Virus record (IMG/VR): IMGVR_UViG_3300037516_001153
Location: 1 to 44,042 of that record
Source of the DNA: a virus
Reading direction: 5' to 3' (one strand)
Length of the DNA: 44,042 nucleotides
The number at the start of each line of letters is the position of its first letter. Positions within the stretch are counted from its first letter, which is position 1. This document shows, one piece after another, positions 35,124 through 44,042 of this stretch. A program made the position numbers and the translations under genes. Below the pieces are notes generated by a model that searched no databases, was not told the DNA's origin, and saw nothing but the letters and a program-made list of their open reading frames with translations.

Positions 35124-35372
35124 ATGAGAATAAATATTTTAACAGAAAACGATAAGGTAGAACAAGTTAGAGAAGCTTGGGTAAATAAAAATGTAATGAA
35201 AATACCTTGTTCCCCAACAGGAGAAGAACCTGCAACTCATTGGTTTTGCACAATGGCCGGCTCTGAAGAACAAATGATGAAAATTTACAATAAAAAAAAC
35301 TTATCAATAATGGAGTTAGAAATCGGTCCAAAAGAATTTCTTAATAAATGGGGAGTGAAGATTATAAAATAG
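35124..35372 (+). CDS. Small hypothetical protein
   Basis: An 82-aa protein of unrecognised family with a compact, globular look: MRINILTENDKVEQVREAWV, then KIPCSPTGEEPATHWFCTMAGS (two Cys, His and Trp), then LSIMELEIGPKEFLNKWGV. The central His/Cys residues could form a small active or metal site, but nothing diagnostic is visible. Its end overlaps the oxygenase-like gene by 25 bases. Confidence 0.6.
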   Translation: MRINILTENDKVEQVREAWVNKNVMKIPCSPTGEEPATHWFCTMAGSEEQMMKIYNKKNLSIMELEIGPKEFLNKWGVKIIK

Positions 35373-35980
35373 TAAAAGGGTTTATTAACGATGATGAGGT
35401 TTTACAACTCGTTAGTTGGGTTGATTTGTTAAATCCGGAAGACGGAGACCCCAATTACCACTTAAGTGAAATTTCAAAGGTACTAAAGGGTAAATCTTGT
35501 ATTATAGACATTTCAAATACTGAACTTACAAACTACATTACAAATTTTCAATCGGTTTCTAAAGTTTCAAACCAAGATGTCCCACAAATTATAATGAACA
35601 TCTTTGAAAGAATCTCAAAGGAAAATAATATACCCCTTGATAATGTATTTCTTCAAGCGGTTGATATGAATAAAGGTGGTAGAATACAACCACATTACGA
35701 CGCATCTATTGAAGGGTACATTAATTACAAATGTAATATAAGTGTTTTATCTGAAGATTATAAAATTTTCATAGATAAATCATCACCAACAATAGAACAA
35801 AAAGATTTGTATTGTTTTGAGGCCTCATTATTTAAACATTGGACAGAGGAGTTTAACTCTCGAAGAGTTTTTTTAAGTTTTGGTTTTTTAGTACCATACA
35901 ATGTTTTAGGTAGAAATGAAAATGACCCAAGAATAAGATTAAGCCGTAGAATTGAAAATTATTTTCAAAATAAAAAATAA
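35348..35980 (+). CDS. 2-oxoglutarate/Fe(II)-dependent oxygenase-like protein
   Basis: A 210-aa protein with the double-stranded beta-helix oxygenase pattern: GGRIQPHYDASIEG (His116 and Asp118, the H-x-D pair), then FKHWTEE (His164, distal ligand), then SRRVFLSFGF (Arg172 or Arg173 for the 2-oxoglutarate carboxylate). NYKCNISVLS and YKIFIDKSS fit the intervening strands. The family includes prolyl hydroxylases and DNA/RNA demethylases. Its position just before the collagen-like gene suggests virion-protein hydroxylation, but the collagen repeats here contain very little Pro, so Ser/Asp/Asn or a host substrate is equally possible. The start overlaps the previous gene by 25 bases. Confidence 0.72.
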   Translation: MGSEDYKIVKGFINDDEVLQLVSWVDLLNPEDGDPNYHLSEISKVLKGKSCIIDISNTELTNYITNFQSVSKVSNQDVPQIIMNIFERISKENNIPLDNVFLQAVDMNKGGRIQPHYDASIEGYINYKCNISVLSEDYKIFIDKSSPTIEQKDLYCFEASLFKHWTEEFNSRRVFLSFGFLVPYNVLGRNENDPRIRLSRRIENYFQNKK

Positions 35981-35994
35981 TAATTAACAAATAT

Positions 35995-36024
35995 TAAATC
36001 CTCCAAATTAAATGGGGGATTTTA
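35995..36024 (+). terminator. Terminator after the oxygenase-like gene
   Basis: AAATCCTCC pairs with GGGGGATTT around an A/T loop and runs into TTAATTTTA. It ends the transcript before the tandem late promoters at 36046-36074. Confidence 0.75.
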
Positions 36025-36045
36025 ATTTTATACACGTCTACTATT

Positions 36046-36074
36046 TATATAAAATACAAAACTATTTATAAATA
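36046..36074 (+). promoter_or_regulatory. Tandem late promoter boxes
   Basis: TATATAAA (36046-36053) and a perfect TATAAATA (36067-36074), the latter five bases before the ATG at 36080. With T4 spacing the second would start transcription at or next to the A of the ATG. Confidence 0.65.
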
Positions 36075-36079
36075 AAAAA

Positions 36080-37060
36080 ATGGCAAAGACCTTTAGAATA
36101 TTTACGGACAATTATAGCGGGTATAGTGGAAGCATTATATTTTACCCAGCAACTGGTGGTGTGATAAATTTAGGTACACATATTTTACCGTATGATTATG
36201 AAACTGATGATTATTATGGTCAGTACAAAATATATTTACCACAAGTTAAAAAAACTTGTATATTAGATTTTTATTTACCAACATTAACACGTACACCAAC
36301 ACCAACGCCAACTCCAACTCTAACACCAACATTAACAAATACACCAACCGTGACTCCAACGATAGGTGCAAGTCCTACCCCAACAATGACTGTTACTCCA
36401 ACAATGACAGAAACTCCAAGTGCTTCTCCAACACCTACATTAACAATTACACCAACAGAAACCCCAACAAACACTCCAACACCAACTCCAACACCGGTAT
36501 ATTTTGCCAATTTATTTATAGAACCTATGAGTGGTTCACAAGATATTGGTCAATGGATGTATGATGGTGGGTCTAATTTCTTTGGATTCACAAATAATAG
36601 TCAACCAGCTCAAGACCAAACACAGTTTGATATTGATATGAATAGATATGTTGACTTTAGTGGATGGACTAGTGGGTTATTCCCGTCAATTATTAGACAA
36701 AGTGTACCACAAAGTAATGGTGGATTTGACAGTTTTGGACATCCAATTGTTGCATATAATTTTACAACCACTGAGATACTTCAAGGTACTATACCTGAAT
36801 CATCTTGGTATACTTGGATTATTCCAATATCATTAACCAATAATCAAACACAAACAGCTATTGATGTTAATAGTGATGGTGATGCAAATTCATTAATTAC
36901 AGTATTAACAGAAAGAACTATAAGTCAATATACATTTACATATACAGGAACAACAATTCATCCGGTAACATATAAAGTTTATACAACTTTCCCTAATAGA
37001 TTGTTTGTCTTAAACAATAATCAAAGTATTTATTTTAGAGGAAATACGGTTTCTTCGTAA
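36080..37060 (+). CDS. Thr-Pro linker protein, paralogue of the 30467 protein
   Basis: A 326-aa protein: N-terminal domain (1-67, [20 protein letters not shown], then YGQYKIYLP), Thr-Pro linker of about 75 residues (68-142) made of TPTPT, TPTLT and TPTMT variants, and a C-terminal beta domain (143-326, rich in Asn, Thr, Tyr and Phe, with [20 protein letters not shown]). The N-terminal domain is homologous to that at 30467, while the C-terminal domains differ, as in exchangeable fibre tips. It is the first gene after a terminator and two late promoters, and precedes the collagen-like gene by 19 bases. Confidence 0.72.
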   Translation: MAKTFRIFTDNYSGYSGSIIFYPATGGVINLGTHILPYDYETDDYYGQYKIYLPQVKKTCILDFYLPTLTRTPTPTPTPTLTPTLTNTPTVTPTIGASPTPTMTVTPTMTETPSASPTPTLTITPTETPTNTPTPTPTPVYFANLFIEPMSGSQDIGQWMYDGGSNFFGFTNNSQPAQDQTQFDIDMNRYVDFSGWTSGLFPSIIRQSVPQSNGGFDSFGHPIVAYNFTTTEILQGTIPESSWYTWIIPISLTNNQTQTAIDVNSDGDANSLITVLTERTISQYTFTYTGTTIHPVTYKVYTTFPNRLFVLNNNQSIYFRGNTVSS

Positions 37061-37079
37061 CTATTAATTTGAAAAAAAT

Positions 37080-40000
37080 ATGTCTAACTTAAACTATAAA
37101 AATCCATTATCTCCTTTAATATCAACAGGTAGTCAATCTTTACTACGTTCAAGTACTTTTGGAACAACATTCAGCGTGCTAAATACGGGGGGTTTTATGG
37201 AGGTTTATACTCTAAACGATTTAGTATATACAATCCCACCTAGTTTTGTTGGGGATGTTGAATTTACAGGTAATACAATTCCAATTCAATTTTATAAAGG
37301 TAATGGTGGGACATTTTCATTTGATACTTTAACGTTAAATTCTGATAACATTTCATCAGGAAGACGACGTTTGGGTATGTTAGTGTATGTTTATCAAACT
37401 AACCAAATTTATCAATACTCAATAGACAATTACAATACTTTATGGTCTAACGCTCTTGCGGCATCAGGTATTGGTGGTAACACTGTTGTAATATCAGACT
37501 TTGGGACAACCGTTAAAAATAATTCACCTGAGGGTCAAACTTTTATCGATACTTGGACAGGTTCAACTATTGAAGGTGTTAATGGTGTTACAAGACCAAA
37601 CGCTCGATGGAGAATTTTAGCAACATCATCTACAGACATATTTGTTACAGGAGGTACTTATTTTTCTGCAACATCAACATTAGATTTATATAGAAATGAC
37701 GGTAATACCGTATCTGTTACTGGTATTACATCCGGTGGAGGAGTTGGTGTTAGTGGTATTTCGGGTTTATCAGGATTAGAAGGTAATGTTGGTATTTCAG
37801 GATTGCAAGGTCTTTCAGGATTAATTGGAGACTCAGGTCTTTCAGGTGATAGCGGTATAAGTGGTGATTCCGGTTTATCAGGTTTAAGTGGTACCGGACC
37901 ATCAGGTTTAAGTGGGGATTCCGGTTTAGAAGGTATTTCAGGATTGCAAGGTCTTTCAGGATTAATTGGAGACTCAGGTCTTTCAGGTGATAGCGGTATA
38001 AGTGGTGATTCCGGTTTATCAGGTTTAAGTGGTACCGGACCATCAGGTCTTTCAGGTATAAGTGGTCAACAAGGTATCAACGGTGTAAATGGAGGTGCAA
38101 TTTTCTTTTTTAACACAACAGAATCACAATCACCATATTTAGAGTTTTCAACGGTTCCTAAAATTACCGTAGAGAGTAGTGCAACAACATTAGTCAGTGC
38201 TAGTACAATAGCGACAATACAAACATATATGACACCCCCAGACGTACCGGGTGTTACAGCAATACCCGCAGGGTTTTGGAGTTTTTACTTACATTTAAGT
38301 AAACAAACTCAAATATCAACATTTAACGCGTTTGTCGAGGTTTATCTTAGAACAACGGGTGGAACGGAAAGTTTTTTATTTCAAACAGACCCAGTCAATG
38401 TTACTGGTTATGGAACATTAGCAGAAATGGTTGTGACCGATGTTTATCAAACAGGTTATACTCAAAATTTCTCAGATAGAATTGTTGTAAGAGTTAAGGC
38501 ACAAAATTTATCCCCCTCTAATAGACAAATAACGTTATTATCTCAAAGTAATGTTCATTACTCATTTGCTCAAACAACGTTAGGGACAGGAGTTTCAGGA
38601 GTTTCAGGGTTAAGCGGGATTTCAGGGTTAATCGGGACTAGCGGAAATAGTGGATTATCAGGAGATAGTGGATTAAGTGGTGAATCAGGTTTAAGTGGAA
38701 CAGGACCATCGGGTATTAGCGGTTTAAGTGGAACAGGTGATTCAGGTATTTCAGGAGATAGTGGTATTAGCGGGTTAAACGGGGTCTCAGGACTTTCAGG
38801 TGATAGTGGTTTATCGGGAGATAGTGGTATTTCAGGTTTAATCGGGGATAGCGGAATTTCAGGTTTAGTTGGTCCCGATGGTATCGCCGGAGTTGATGGA
38901 GCATCAGGTATTAGCGGTTTATATGGTTCAAGTGGTATATCAGGAAACTCAGGTATTAGCGGTTTAAGTGGTGATGGTGGTATATCAGGTATTTCAGGTG
39001 ACTCAGGTTTAAGTGGTATTTCAGGGTTATCAGGAGATAGCGGTTTAAGTGGAGATTCAGGGTTATCAGGGGATAGTGGTTTATCAGGATTATCAGGAGA
39101 CTCAGGTCTATCAGGCGATTCAGGTCTATCAGGTATTAGTGGATTATCAGGTGATTCCGGTATTAGTGGATTAAGTGGTGATTCTGGTATTAGTGGATTA
39201 TCAGGTGATATCGGTTTAAGTGGTTTATCGGGGGACTCAGGTCTTTCAGGTTTAAGTGGTATATCAGGAGATTCGGGTATTAGTGGATTATCAGGTGATA
39301 GTGGTATTTCCGGTTTAAGTGGAGACTCAGGTCTTGAAGGAACCTCAGGTCTTTCAGGTGATAGCGGTTTAAGTGGTTTATCGGGGGACTCAGGTCTTTC
39401 AGGTTTAAGTGGTAATTCAGGTCTTTCAGGAGATTCAGGTATTAGTGGATTATCAGGTGATTCCGGTATATCAGGTATTAGTGGAATAAGCGGAGATTCA
39501 GGTTTATCAGGTATTAGTGGAATAAGCGGAGATTCAGGTTTATCAGGTGATAGTGGTATTTCAGGTTTAAGTGGTATTTCAGGTTTAAGTGGATTAAGTG
39601 GTGATTCAGGTATCTCAGGATTATCGGGAGATAGTGGTGTTTCAGGACTTGAAGGGACTTCGGGACTTTCGGGTGACTCAGGTATTTCAGGTATCTCAGG
39701 TGATAGTGGATTAAGTGGAGACTCAGGTCTTTCGGGTGAATCAGGTATTTCAGGTTTATCGGGAGAGTCAGGGTTATCAGGCCTTGAAGGTATATCAGGT
39801 ATTAGTGGATTATCAGGTGATTCAGGTATATCAGGTTTATCAGGTGACAGTGGTATTTCAGGACTAAGTGGGGACTCAGGTCTTTCAGGAGATAGTGGTA
39901 TTAGTGGTTTATCAGGTGACAGTGGTATTTCAGGACTAAGTGGGGACTCAGGTCTTTCAGGAGATAGTGGATTAAGTGGTGATAGTGGTATTTCAGGATT

Positions 40001-43000
40001 AGTAGGTGCAGATGGTATTGCAGGTGTAGACGGGGCGTCAGGTATTAGTGGTATATATGGTTCAAGTGGTATCTCAGGTTTATCCGGAGATAGTGGATTA
40101 AGTGGGGATTCAGGTTTGTCAGGGCTTTCGGGAGATAGTGGTATTTCAGGTCTTGAAGGAACATCCGGTATTAGTGGTTTAAGTGGAGATTCAGGTATTT
40201 CAGGAATAGAGGGAACATCAGGACTTTCAGGAGATAGTGGTCTTTCAGGTTTAAGTGGTGATTCAGGATTATCGGGAGATAGTGGTATTAGTGGATTGTC
40301 AGGAGATAGTGGTATTTCAGGACTAGAAGGAACATCAGGTTTATCAGGAGACTCAGGTATTAGCGGATTAAGTGGTATTAGTGGTGACTCAGGATTATCA
40401 GGTGATAGCGGATTAAGTGGTGTTAGTGGTATTTCAGGTTTAAGTGGTGATTCAGGATTATCGGGAGATAGTGGTATTTCAGGTCTTGAAGGGACTTCGG
40501 GACTTTCAGGTTTAAGTGGTGATAGTGGTATTTCGGGTATTGAAGGGACATCAGGTATTAGTGGATTATCAGGTGATTCAGGTTTATCAGGGGATAGTGG
40601 TATTTCAGGATTATCTGGCGATTCAGGAATTAGTGGATTATCAGGAGATAGTGGTATTTCCGGTTTAAGTGGAGACTCAGGACTTTCAGGTGACAGCGGT
40701 ATATCAGGATTGTCAGGAGATAGTGGTCTGTCGGGAGATTCAGGTATTAGCGGTTTAAGTGGAGACTCAGGAATTTCAGGAGACTCAGGTATTTCGGGAC
40801 TTTCAGGGGATAGTGGTATTTCAGGTTTAGTTGGTGCCGACGGTATTGCCGGAGTTGATGGAGCATCAGGTATTAGTGGTATAAATGGTTCAAGTGGTAT
40901 TTCAGGAACTTCAGGTATTAGCGGTTTAAGTGGAGATAGTGGAATTAGTGGTTTATCGGGTGATAGTGGCGTTTCCGGTATTGAAGGGACATCAGGTATT
41001 AGCGGATTAAGTGGGAACTCAGGTATTTCAGGCTTAAGTGGTGATAGTGGTATTTCGGGTATTGAAGGAACATCAGGTCTTTCAGGTATTAGTGGACTAA
41101 GTGGTGCCAGCGGATTATCGGGAGACTCAGGTATCTCAGGACTAAGCGGTACATCAGGTATTAGTGGGTTATCAGGAGATAGTGGTCTATCGGGTTTAAG
41201 TGGTAATAGTGGAATCTCAGGATTATCAGGAGAATCAGGTGTTAGCGGATTAAGTGGCGACTCAGGTTTATCAGGTGATTCCGGGTTAAGTGGAACATCG
41301 GGATTATCAGGAACAAGCGGTATTAGCGGAACTTCAGGTATCAGTGGTTTATCAGGGACTAGCGGATTAAGTGGGGACTCAGGTATTAGTGGTTTATCCG
41401 GAGATTCAGGTATTTCAGGATTGTCAGGTACTTCAGGTTTAAGTGGAGATTCAGGTATTTCAGGTTCAAGTGGAATTTCAGGTCTTTCAGGAGATTCAGG
41501 TTTATCGGGAGACTCAGGACTTTCAGGTGACAGCGGTATATCAGGTTTGTCAGGTGATAGTGGATTAAGTGGTGACTCAGGACTTTCAGGAGATTCGGGT
41601 ATTAGTGGTTTATCGGGGGATTCAGGTCTTTCAGGTGATAGTGGTATTAGCGGATTAAGTGGAGACTCAGGTATAAGTGGTATTTCAGGAGACTCGGGAC
41701 TTTCAGGTATTAGCGGATTAAGTGGTGACTCAGGTCTTTCAGGAGATAGTGGTCTTTCAGGGTTAATTGGTCAACAAGGTATAACTTCAGGACAAATTTA
41801 CTATTTAAATGAAAGTCAAAATTCTGACGTTTCAGGGTATAAAGTTTTAACAACAATCCCTTCAACGGCAACCACACAAACATTAACAACAAATTTAACA
41901 AGTAACCAACAGAATAAATTGGTTTCTGATTATATAACACCACAACTAGGTTTTGCGGTAATTCCTGCTGGTGTACAAAGATTTCATATACATTATTTAA
42001 AACAAGCCTCAAATGATGATATTGATGCTTATGTGGAAATACAATTAGCCAATTCAGCAGGTACCCCAATAGGACCAACATTTACAACAAACATTGGATT
42101 AATTGGATGGGTTAGTAGTGTGGTACCGGTTGAGATTAATCTTGACGTTGTATTATCAACAACAACTATTGACCCAACAAATAGAATGATAGCTAGACTA
42201 TATTTGAATAGTAATGAGTCATCAGCAAAATCAGTAGTATATTACACAGAAGGTAATTCATATTATTCATTTGCTCTTACAACAGTAGGAGCTATTGGTA
42301 ATAGTGGTATTTCAGGATTATCAGGTATTAGTGGATTGTTAGGTATTTCAGGATTAAGCGGTATATCAGGAACTGTTGGTACTAGTGGTATCAGTGGTTT
42401 ATCAGGGACTGTTGGTACTGGTGGTATTTCAGGTTTAAGTGGAACATCAGGACTTTCGGGGACAATCGGTATTAGTGGTACTTCAGGTTTATCAGGTATT
42501 AGTGGATTGTTAGGTATTTCAGGATTAAGCGGTATATCAGGAACTGTTGGTACTAGTGGTATCAGTGGTTTATCAGGAACAAGCGGATTAAGTGGTACTT
42601 CGGGTATTAGTGGAATCTCAGGGACTGTTGGTACTTCAGGTATCAGCGGTTTATCGGGAACTCTTGGAACATCAGGTACTAGCGGATTAAGTGGTACATT
42701 AGGTACTTCAGGTATCAGCGGTATTTCAGGAACATTAGGAACTTCAGGTATCAGCGGTATTTCAGGAACATTAGGAACTTCAGGTATTAGCGGTATTTCA
42801 GGTACTAGCGGATTAAGTGGTACATTAGGAACATCAGGTATCAGCGGTTTATCGGGAACTCTTGGAACATCAGGTATTAGTGGTTTATCAGGTGCTAGCG
42901 GATTAAGTGGTACATTAGGTACATCAGGTATTTCAGGTACAAGCGGTTTAAGTGGAGCCTCAGGTATCTCAGGAACTTCAGGAGTTAGTGGATTAAGCGG

Positions 43001-44042
43001 TACTTCAGGGTTATCCGGTAATAGTGGTATTAGTGGTATTTCAGGAACATTAGGTATTAGTGGTTTATCAGGAACTCTTGGAACTTCAGGTGTTAGTGGT
43101 TTATCGGGTACTTCAGGATTGTCAGGTACTAGTGGTGTTAGTGGTTTATCAGGTACTAGCGGATTAAGTGGTACATTAGGTACTTCAGGTTTATCAGGTA
43201 CAAGTGGTTTAAGTGGTACATTAGGTACATCAGGTATTAGCGGTTTGTCAGGAACTCTTGGAACTTCAGGTATCAGTGGATTAAGTGGTACATTAGGTAC
43301 ATCAGGTATTTCAGGTACAAGCGGTATCAGTGGAGCATCAGGATTATCAGGAACTTCGGGTGTTAGTGGATTAAGTGGGACATCAGGTCTTTTAGGAATT
43401 TCGGGTATTAGTGGTTCAATCGGAACTTCAGGTATCTCAGGACTTTCAGGTACATTAGGCACTAGTGGTTTATCAGGAACATCAGGTTTATCAGGTACTA
43501 GTGGTATATCAGGACTTTCAGGAACTCTTGGTACTTCAGGTATTAGCGGTCTATCAGGAACAAGTGGTTTAAGTGGAACGTCAGGTCTTTCAGGTACATT
43601 AGGAACATCAGGTATTAGCGGATTAAGTGGAACTTCAGGTTTATCAGGGACTAGCGGTTTAAGTGGTACATTAGGAACTTCAGGTATTAGCGGTATTTCA
43701 GGTACTCTTGGAACTTCCGGTGTTAGTGGTTTATCAGGTACTAGCGGATTAAGTGGTACATTAGGAACATCAGGTATTAGTGGATTAAGTGGTACATTAG
43801 GAACATCAGGTATTAGTGGTTTATCAGGTACTAGCGGATTAAGTGGTACATTAGGTACTTCAGGTATTAGTGGACTTTCAGGTACAAGTGGTATCAGTGG
43901 AGCGTCAGGATTAAGTGGAACATCAGGTCTATCAGGAACAAGTGGTTTATCAGGTACTAGTGGATTAAGTGGTACATTAGGAACATCAGGTATTAGTGGT
44001 TTATCAGGTACTAGCGGATTAAGTGGTACATTAGGTACTTCA
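37080..44042 (+). CDS. Giant collagen-like tail fibre protein, 3' end outside window
   Basis: Open from ATG 37080 to the last base (2,321 codons, no stop), so partial. I checked the frame at several widely spaced points and at the end. Residues 1-220 are a beta-rich N-terminal region ([20 protein letters not shown]). Three Gly-x-Ser-type collagen-like blocks follow: about 222-339, 504-1569 and 1737-2321 onward. They are separated by two related globular modules (about 339-504 and 1571-1737), each with IPAG-x3-F-x-x-H-x-x-KQ and ending in YSFA. The first two blocks are dominated by GDS, GLS and GIS, the third by GTS, GLS, GIS and GTL. Collagen-like repeats in phage fibres form trimers even without hydroxyproline. 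It is by far the longest gene here and probably the main adsorption fibre shaft. Confidence 0.9.
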   Translation, partial: MSNLNYKNPLSPLISTGSQSLLRSSTFGTTFSVLNTGGFMEVYTLNDLVYTIPPSFVGDVEFTGNTIPIQFYKGNGGTFSFDTLTLNSDNISSGRRRLGMLVYVYQTNQIYQYSIDNYNTLWSNALAASGIGGNTVVISDFGTTVKNNSPEGQTFIDTWTGSTIEGVNGVTRPNARWRILATSSTDIFVTGGTYFSATSTLDLYRNDGNTVSVTGITSGGGVGVSGISGLSGLEGNVGISGLQGLSGLIGDSGLSGDSGISGDSGLSGLSGTGPSGLSGDSGLEGISGLQGLSGLIGDSGLSGDSGISGDSGLSGLSGTGPSGLSGISGQQGINGVNGGAIFFFNTTESQSPYLEFSTVPKITVESSATTLVSASTIATIQTYMTPPDVPGVTAIPAGFWSFYLHLSKQTQISTFNAFVEVYLRTTGGTESFLFQTDPVNVTGYGTLAEMVVTDVYQTGYTQNFSDRIVVRVKAQNLSPSNRQITLLSQSNVHYSFAQTTLGTGVSGVSGLSGISGLIGTSGNSGLSGDSGLSGESGLSGTGPSGISGLSGTGDSGISGDSGISGLNGVSGLSGDSGLSGDSGISGLIGDSGISGLVGPDGIAGVDGASGISGLYGSSGISGNSGISGLSGDGGISGISGDSGLSGISGLSGDSGLSGDSGLSGDSGLSGLSGDSGLSGDSGLSGISGLSGDSGISGLSGDSGISGLSGDIGLSGLSGDSGLSGLSGISGDSGISGLSGDSGISGLSGDSGLEGTSGLSGDSGLSGLSGDSGLSGLSGNSGLSGDSGISGLSGDSGISGISGISGDSGLSGISGISGDSGLSGDSGISGLSGISGLSGLSGDSGISGLSGDSGVSGLEGTSGLSGDSGISGISGDSGLSGDSGLSGESGISGLSGESGLSGLEGISGISGLSGDSGISGLSGDSGISGLSGDSGLSGDSGISGLSGDSGISGLSGDSGLSGDSGLSGDSGISGLVGADGIAGVDGASGISGIYGSSGISGLSGDSGLSGDSGLSGLSGDSGISGLEGTSGISGLSGDSGISGIEGTSGLSGDSGLSGLSGDSGLSGDSGISGLSGDSGISGLEGTSGLSGDSGISGLSGISGDSGLSGDSGLSGVSGISGLSGDSGLSGDSGISGLEGTSGLSGLSGDSGISGIEGTSGISGLSGDSGLSGDSGISGLSGDSGISGLSGDSGISGLSGDSGLSGDSGISGLSGDSGLSGDSGISGLSGDSGISGDSGISGLSGDSGISGLVGADGIAGVDGASGISGINGSSGISGTSGISGLSGDSGISGLSGDSGVSGIEGTSGISGLSGNSGISGLSGDSGISGIEGTSGLSGISGLSGASGLSGDSGISGLSGTSGISGLSGDSGLSGLSGNSGISGLSGESGVSGLSGDSGLSGDSGLSGTSGLSGTSGISGTSGISGLSGTSGLSGDSGISGLSGDSGISGLSGTSGLSGDSGISGSSGISGLSGDSGLSGDSGLSGDSGISGLSGDSGLSGDSGLSGDSGISGLSGDSGLSGDSGISGLSGDSGISGISGDSGLSGISGLSGDSGLSGDSGLSGLIGQQGITSGQIYYLNESQNSDVSGYKVLTTIPSTATTQTLTTNLTSNQQNKLVSDYITPQLGFAVIPAGVQRFHIHYLKQASNDDIDAYVEIQLANSAGTPIGPTFTTNIGLIGWVSSVVPVEINLDVVLSTTTIDPTNRMIARLYLNSNESSAKSVVYYTEGNSYYSFALTTVGAIGNSGISGLSGISGLLGISGLSGISGTVGTSGISGLSGTVGTGGISGLSGTSGLSGTIGISGTSGLSGISGLLGISGLSGISGTVGTSGISGLSGTSGLSGTSGISGISGTVGTSGISGLSGTLGTSGTSGLSGTLGTSGISGISGTLGTSGISGISGTLGTSGISGISGTSGLSGTLGTSGISGLSGTLGTSGISGLSGASGLSGTLGTSGISGTSGLSGASGISGTSGVSGLSGTSGLSGNSGISGISGTLGISGLSGTLGTSGVSGLSGTSGLSGTSGVSGLSGTSGLSGTLGTSGLSGTSGLSGTLGTSGISGLSGTLGTSGISGLSGTLGTSGISGTSGISGASGLSGTSGVSGLSGTSGLLGISGISGSIGTSGISGLSGTLGTSGLSGTSGLSGTSGISGLSGTLGTSGISGLSGTSGLSGTSGLSGTLGTSGISGLSGTSGLSGTSGLSGTLGTSGISGISGTLGTSGVSGLSGTSGLSGTLGTSGISGLSGTLGTSGISGLSGTSGLSGTLGTSGISGLSGTSGISGASGLSGTSGLSGTSGLSGTSGLSGTLGTSGISGLSGTSGLSGTLGTS
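37791..38048 (+). repeat. 117-bp exact direct repeat inside the collagen-like gene
   Basis: 37791-37907 and 37932-38048 are identical by reading, offset 141 bases, encoding two copies of a block starting [19 protein letters not shown]. Elsewhere the collagen repeats are similar in protein but varied in codons, so this is a recent duplication. Confidence 0.88.
38862..40898 (+). repeat. Three 75-bp [11 protein letters not shown] elements in the collagen region
   Basis: At 38862-38936, 39996-40070 and 40824-40898 the Gly-x-Ser pattern changes to GLVG(P/A)[11 protein letters not shown], then a Tyr or Asn residue and GSSG. The positions are 1,134 and 828 bases apart. They read as marked interruptions, possibly kinks or trimer-register sites, in an otherwise uniform shaft. 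Confidence 0.8.

Noticed and set aside
35348-35980. Prolyl hydroxylase acting on the collagen-like fibre
   Set aside because: The oxygenase motif set is kept, but the specific prolyl-hydroxylase claim is not: the visible collagen repeats have almost no proline.
37750-38043. Reverse open frame with a repeated block
   Set aside because: Antisense shadow of the 117-bp direct repeat in the collagen-like gene.
42263-43462. Long reverse open frame (399 codons) of Pro-x-x-Pro type repeats
   Set aside because: It is the antisense reading of the Gly-x-Ser/Thr collagen repeat, whose sense frame is open across the whole region. The periodic codons prevent stops on the other strand. No promoter or start context supports it.
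37740-44042. Tandem DNA repeats suggesting a CRISPR array or satellite
   Set aside because: There are no constant repeats with unique spacers. The period is a triplet-codon pattern within one open frame.

Overview
The window is a stretch of an AT-rich, tightly packed genome of a T4-like (contractile-tail, myovirus-type) phage. The clearest marker is the gp23-type major capsid protein at the left end. It is backed by a gp55-like late sigma factor, a gp5-type OB-fold baseplate protein, PhoH, dUTPase, a DEDDy exonuclease and very large tail-fibre genes. The host is most likely a member of Bacteroidota, probably a flavobacterium. Starts are preceded by A/T-rich sequence without Shine-Dalgarno motifs, one small reverse gene encodes a signal peptide ending in the Flavobacteriia-style FG|Q, and two reverse genes carry a TAnnTTTG (-7 type) promoter box. 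No tRNA, IS element or CRISPR array was seen. No gap between genes exceeds about 110 bases.

Layout. (1) 18-7331, mostly + strand: major capsid protein, terminator, free-standing HNH endonuclease, then four proteins with short N-terminal segments ending in an [L/I]-x-E prohead-protease-like site. These four carry OmpA-like, peptidoglycan-binding-like and HExxH metallopeptidase-like domains. Two small reverse genes sit between them. (2) 7343-27486, all - strand. In transcription order this holds head- or core-like proteins (27486 to 24849, including a WYL-domain protein), then a GT-B enzyme, DEDDy exonuclease, dUTPase, two glycosyltransferase-like genes, a methyltransferase, a double GT2, PhoH, a degenerate HAD-like protein, two more glycosyltransferases, the late sigma factor, and finally baseplate and virion proteins down to 7892. 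A small reverse gene with its own promoter lies at 7343. (3) 27542-44042, all + strand, the adsorption module: a LamG-like protein with Thr-Pro linkers and a C-terminal papain-like protease, Thr-Pro linker proteins, a nonapeptide-repeat solenoid protein, small proteins, a 2OG-Fe(II) oxygenase-like protein, and a giant collagen-like protein still open at the window end after more than 2,300 codons.

How it fits together. Late genes appear to be driven from TATAAATA-type boxes unusually close to the start codons, presumably read by RNA polymerase carrying the gp55-like factor encoded here. The N-terminal [L/I]-x-E segments resemble T4 capsid-targeting sequences, so several proteins near the capsid gene may be packaged in the head and processed by a prohead protease encoded elsewhere. 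Five or six glycosyltransferase-like genes and a methyltransferase suggest glycan modification of virion, DNA or host surface. A duplicated dUTPase tail marks where two of them probably entered. The most unusual material is the fibre module: a papain fold on a virion protein, a roughly 375-residue nine-residue-repeat solenoid, and a collagen-like fibre with two related globular modules and a change of repeat chemistry from Gly-Asp-Ser to Gly-Thr-Ser/Leu.
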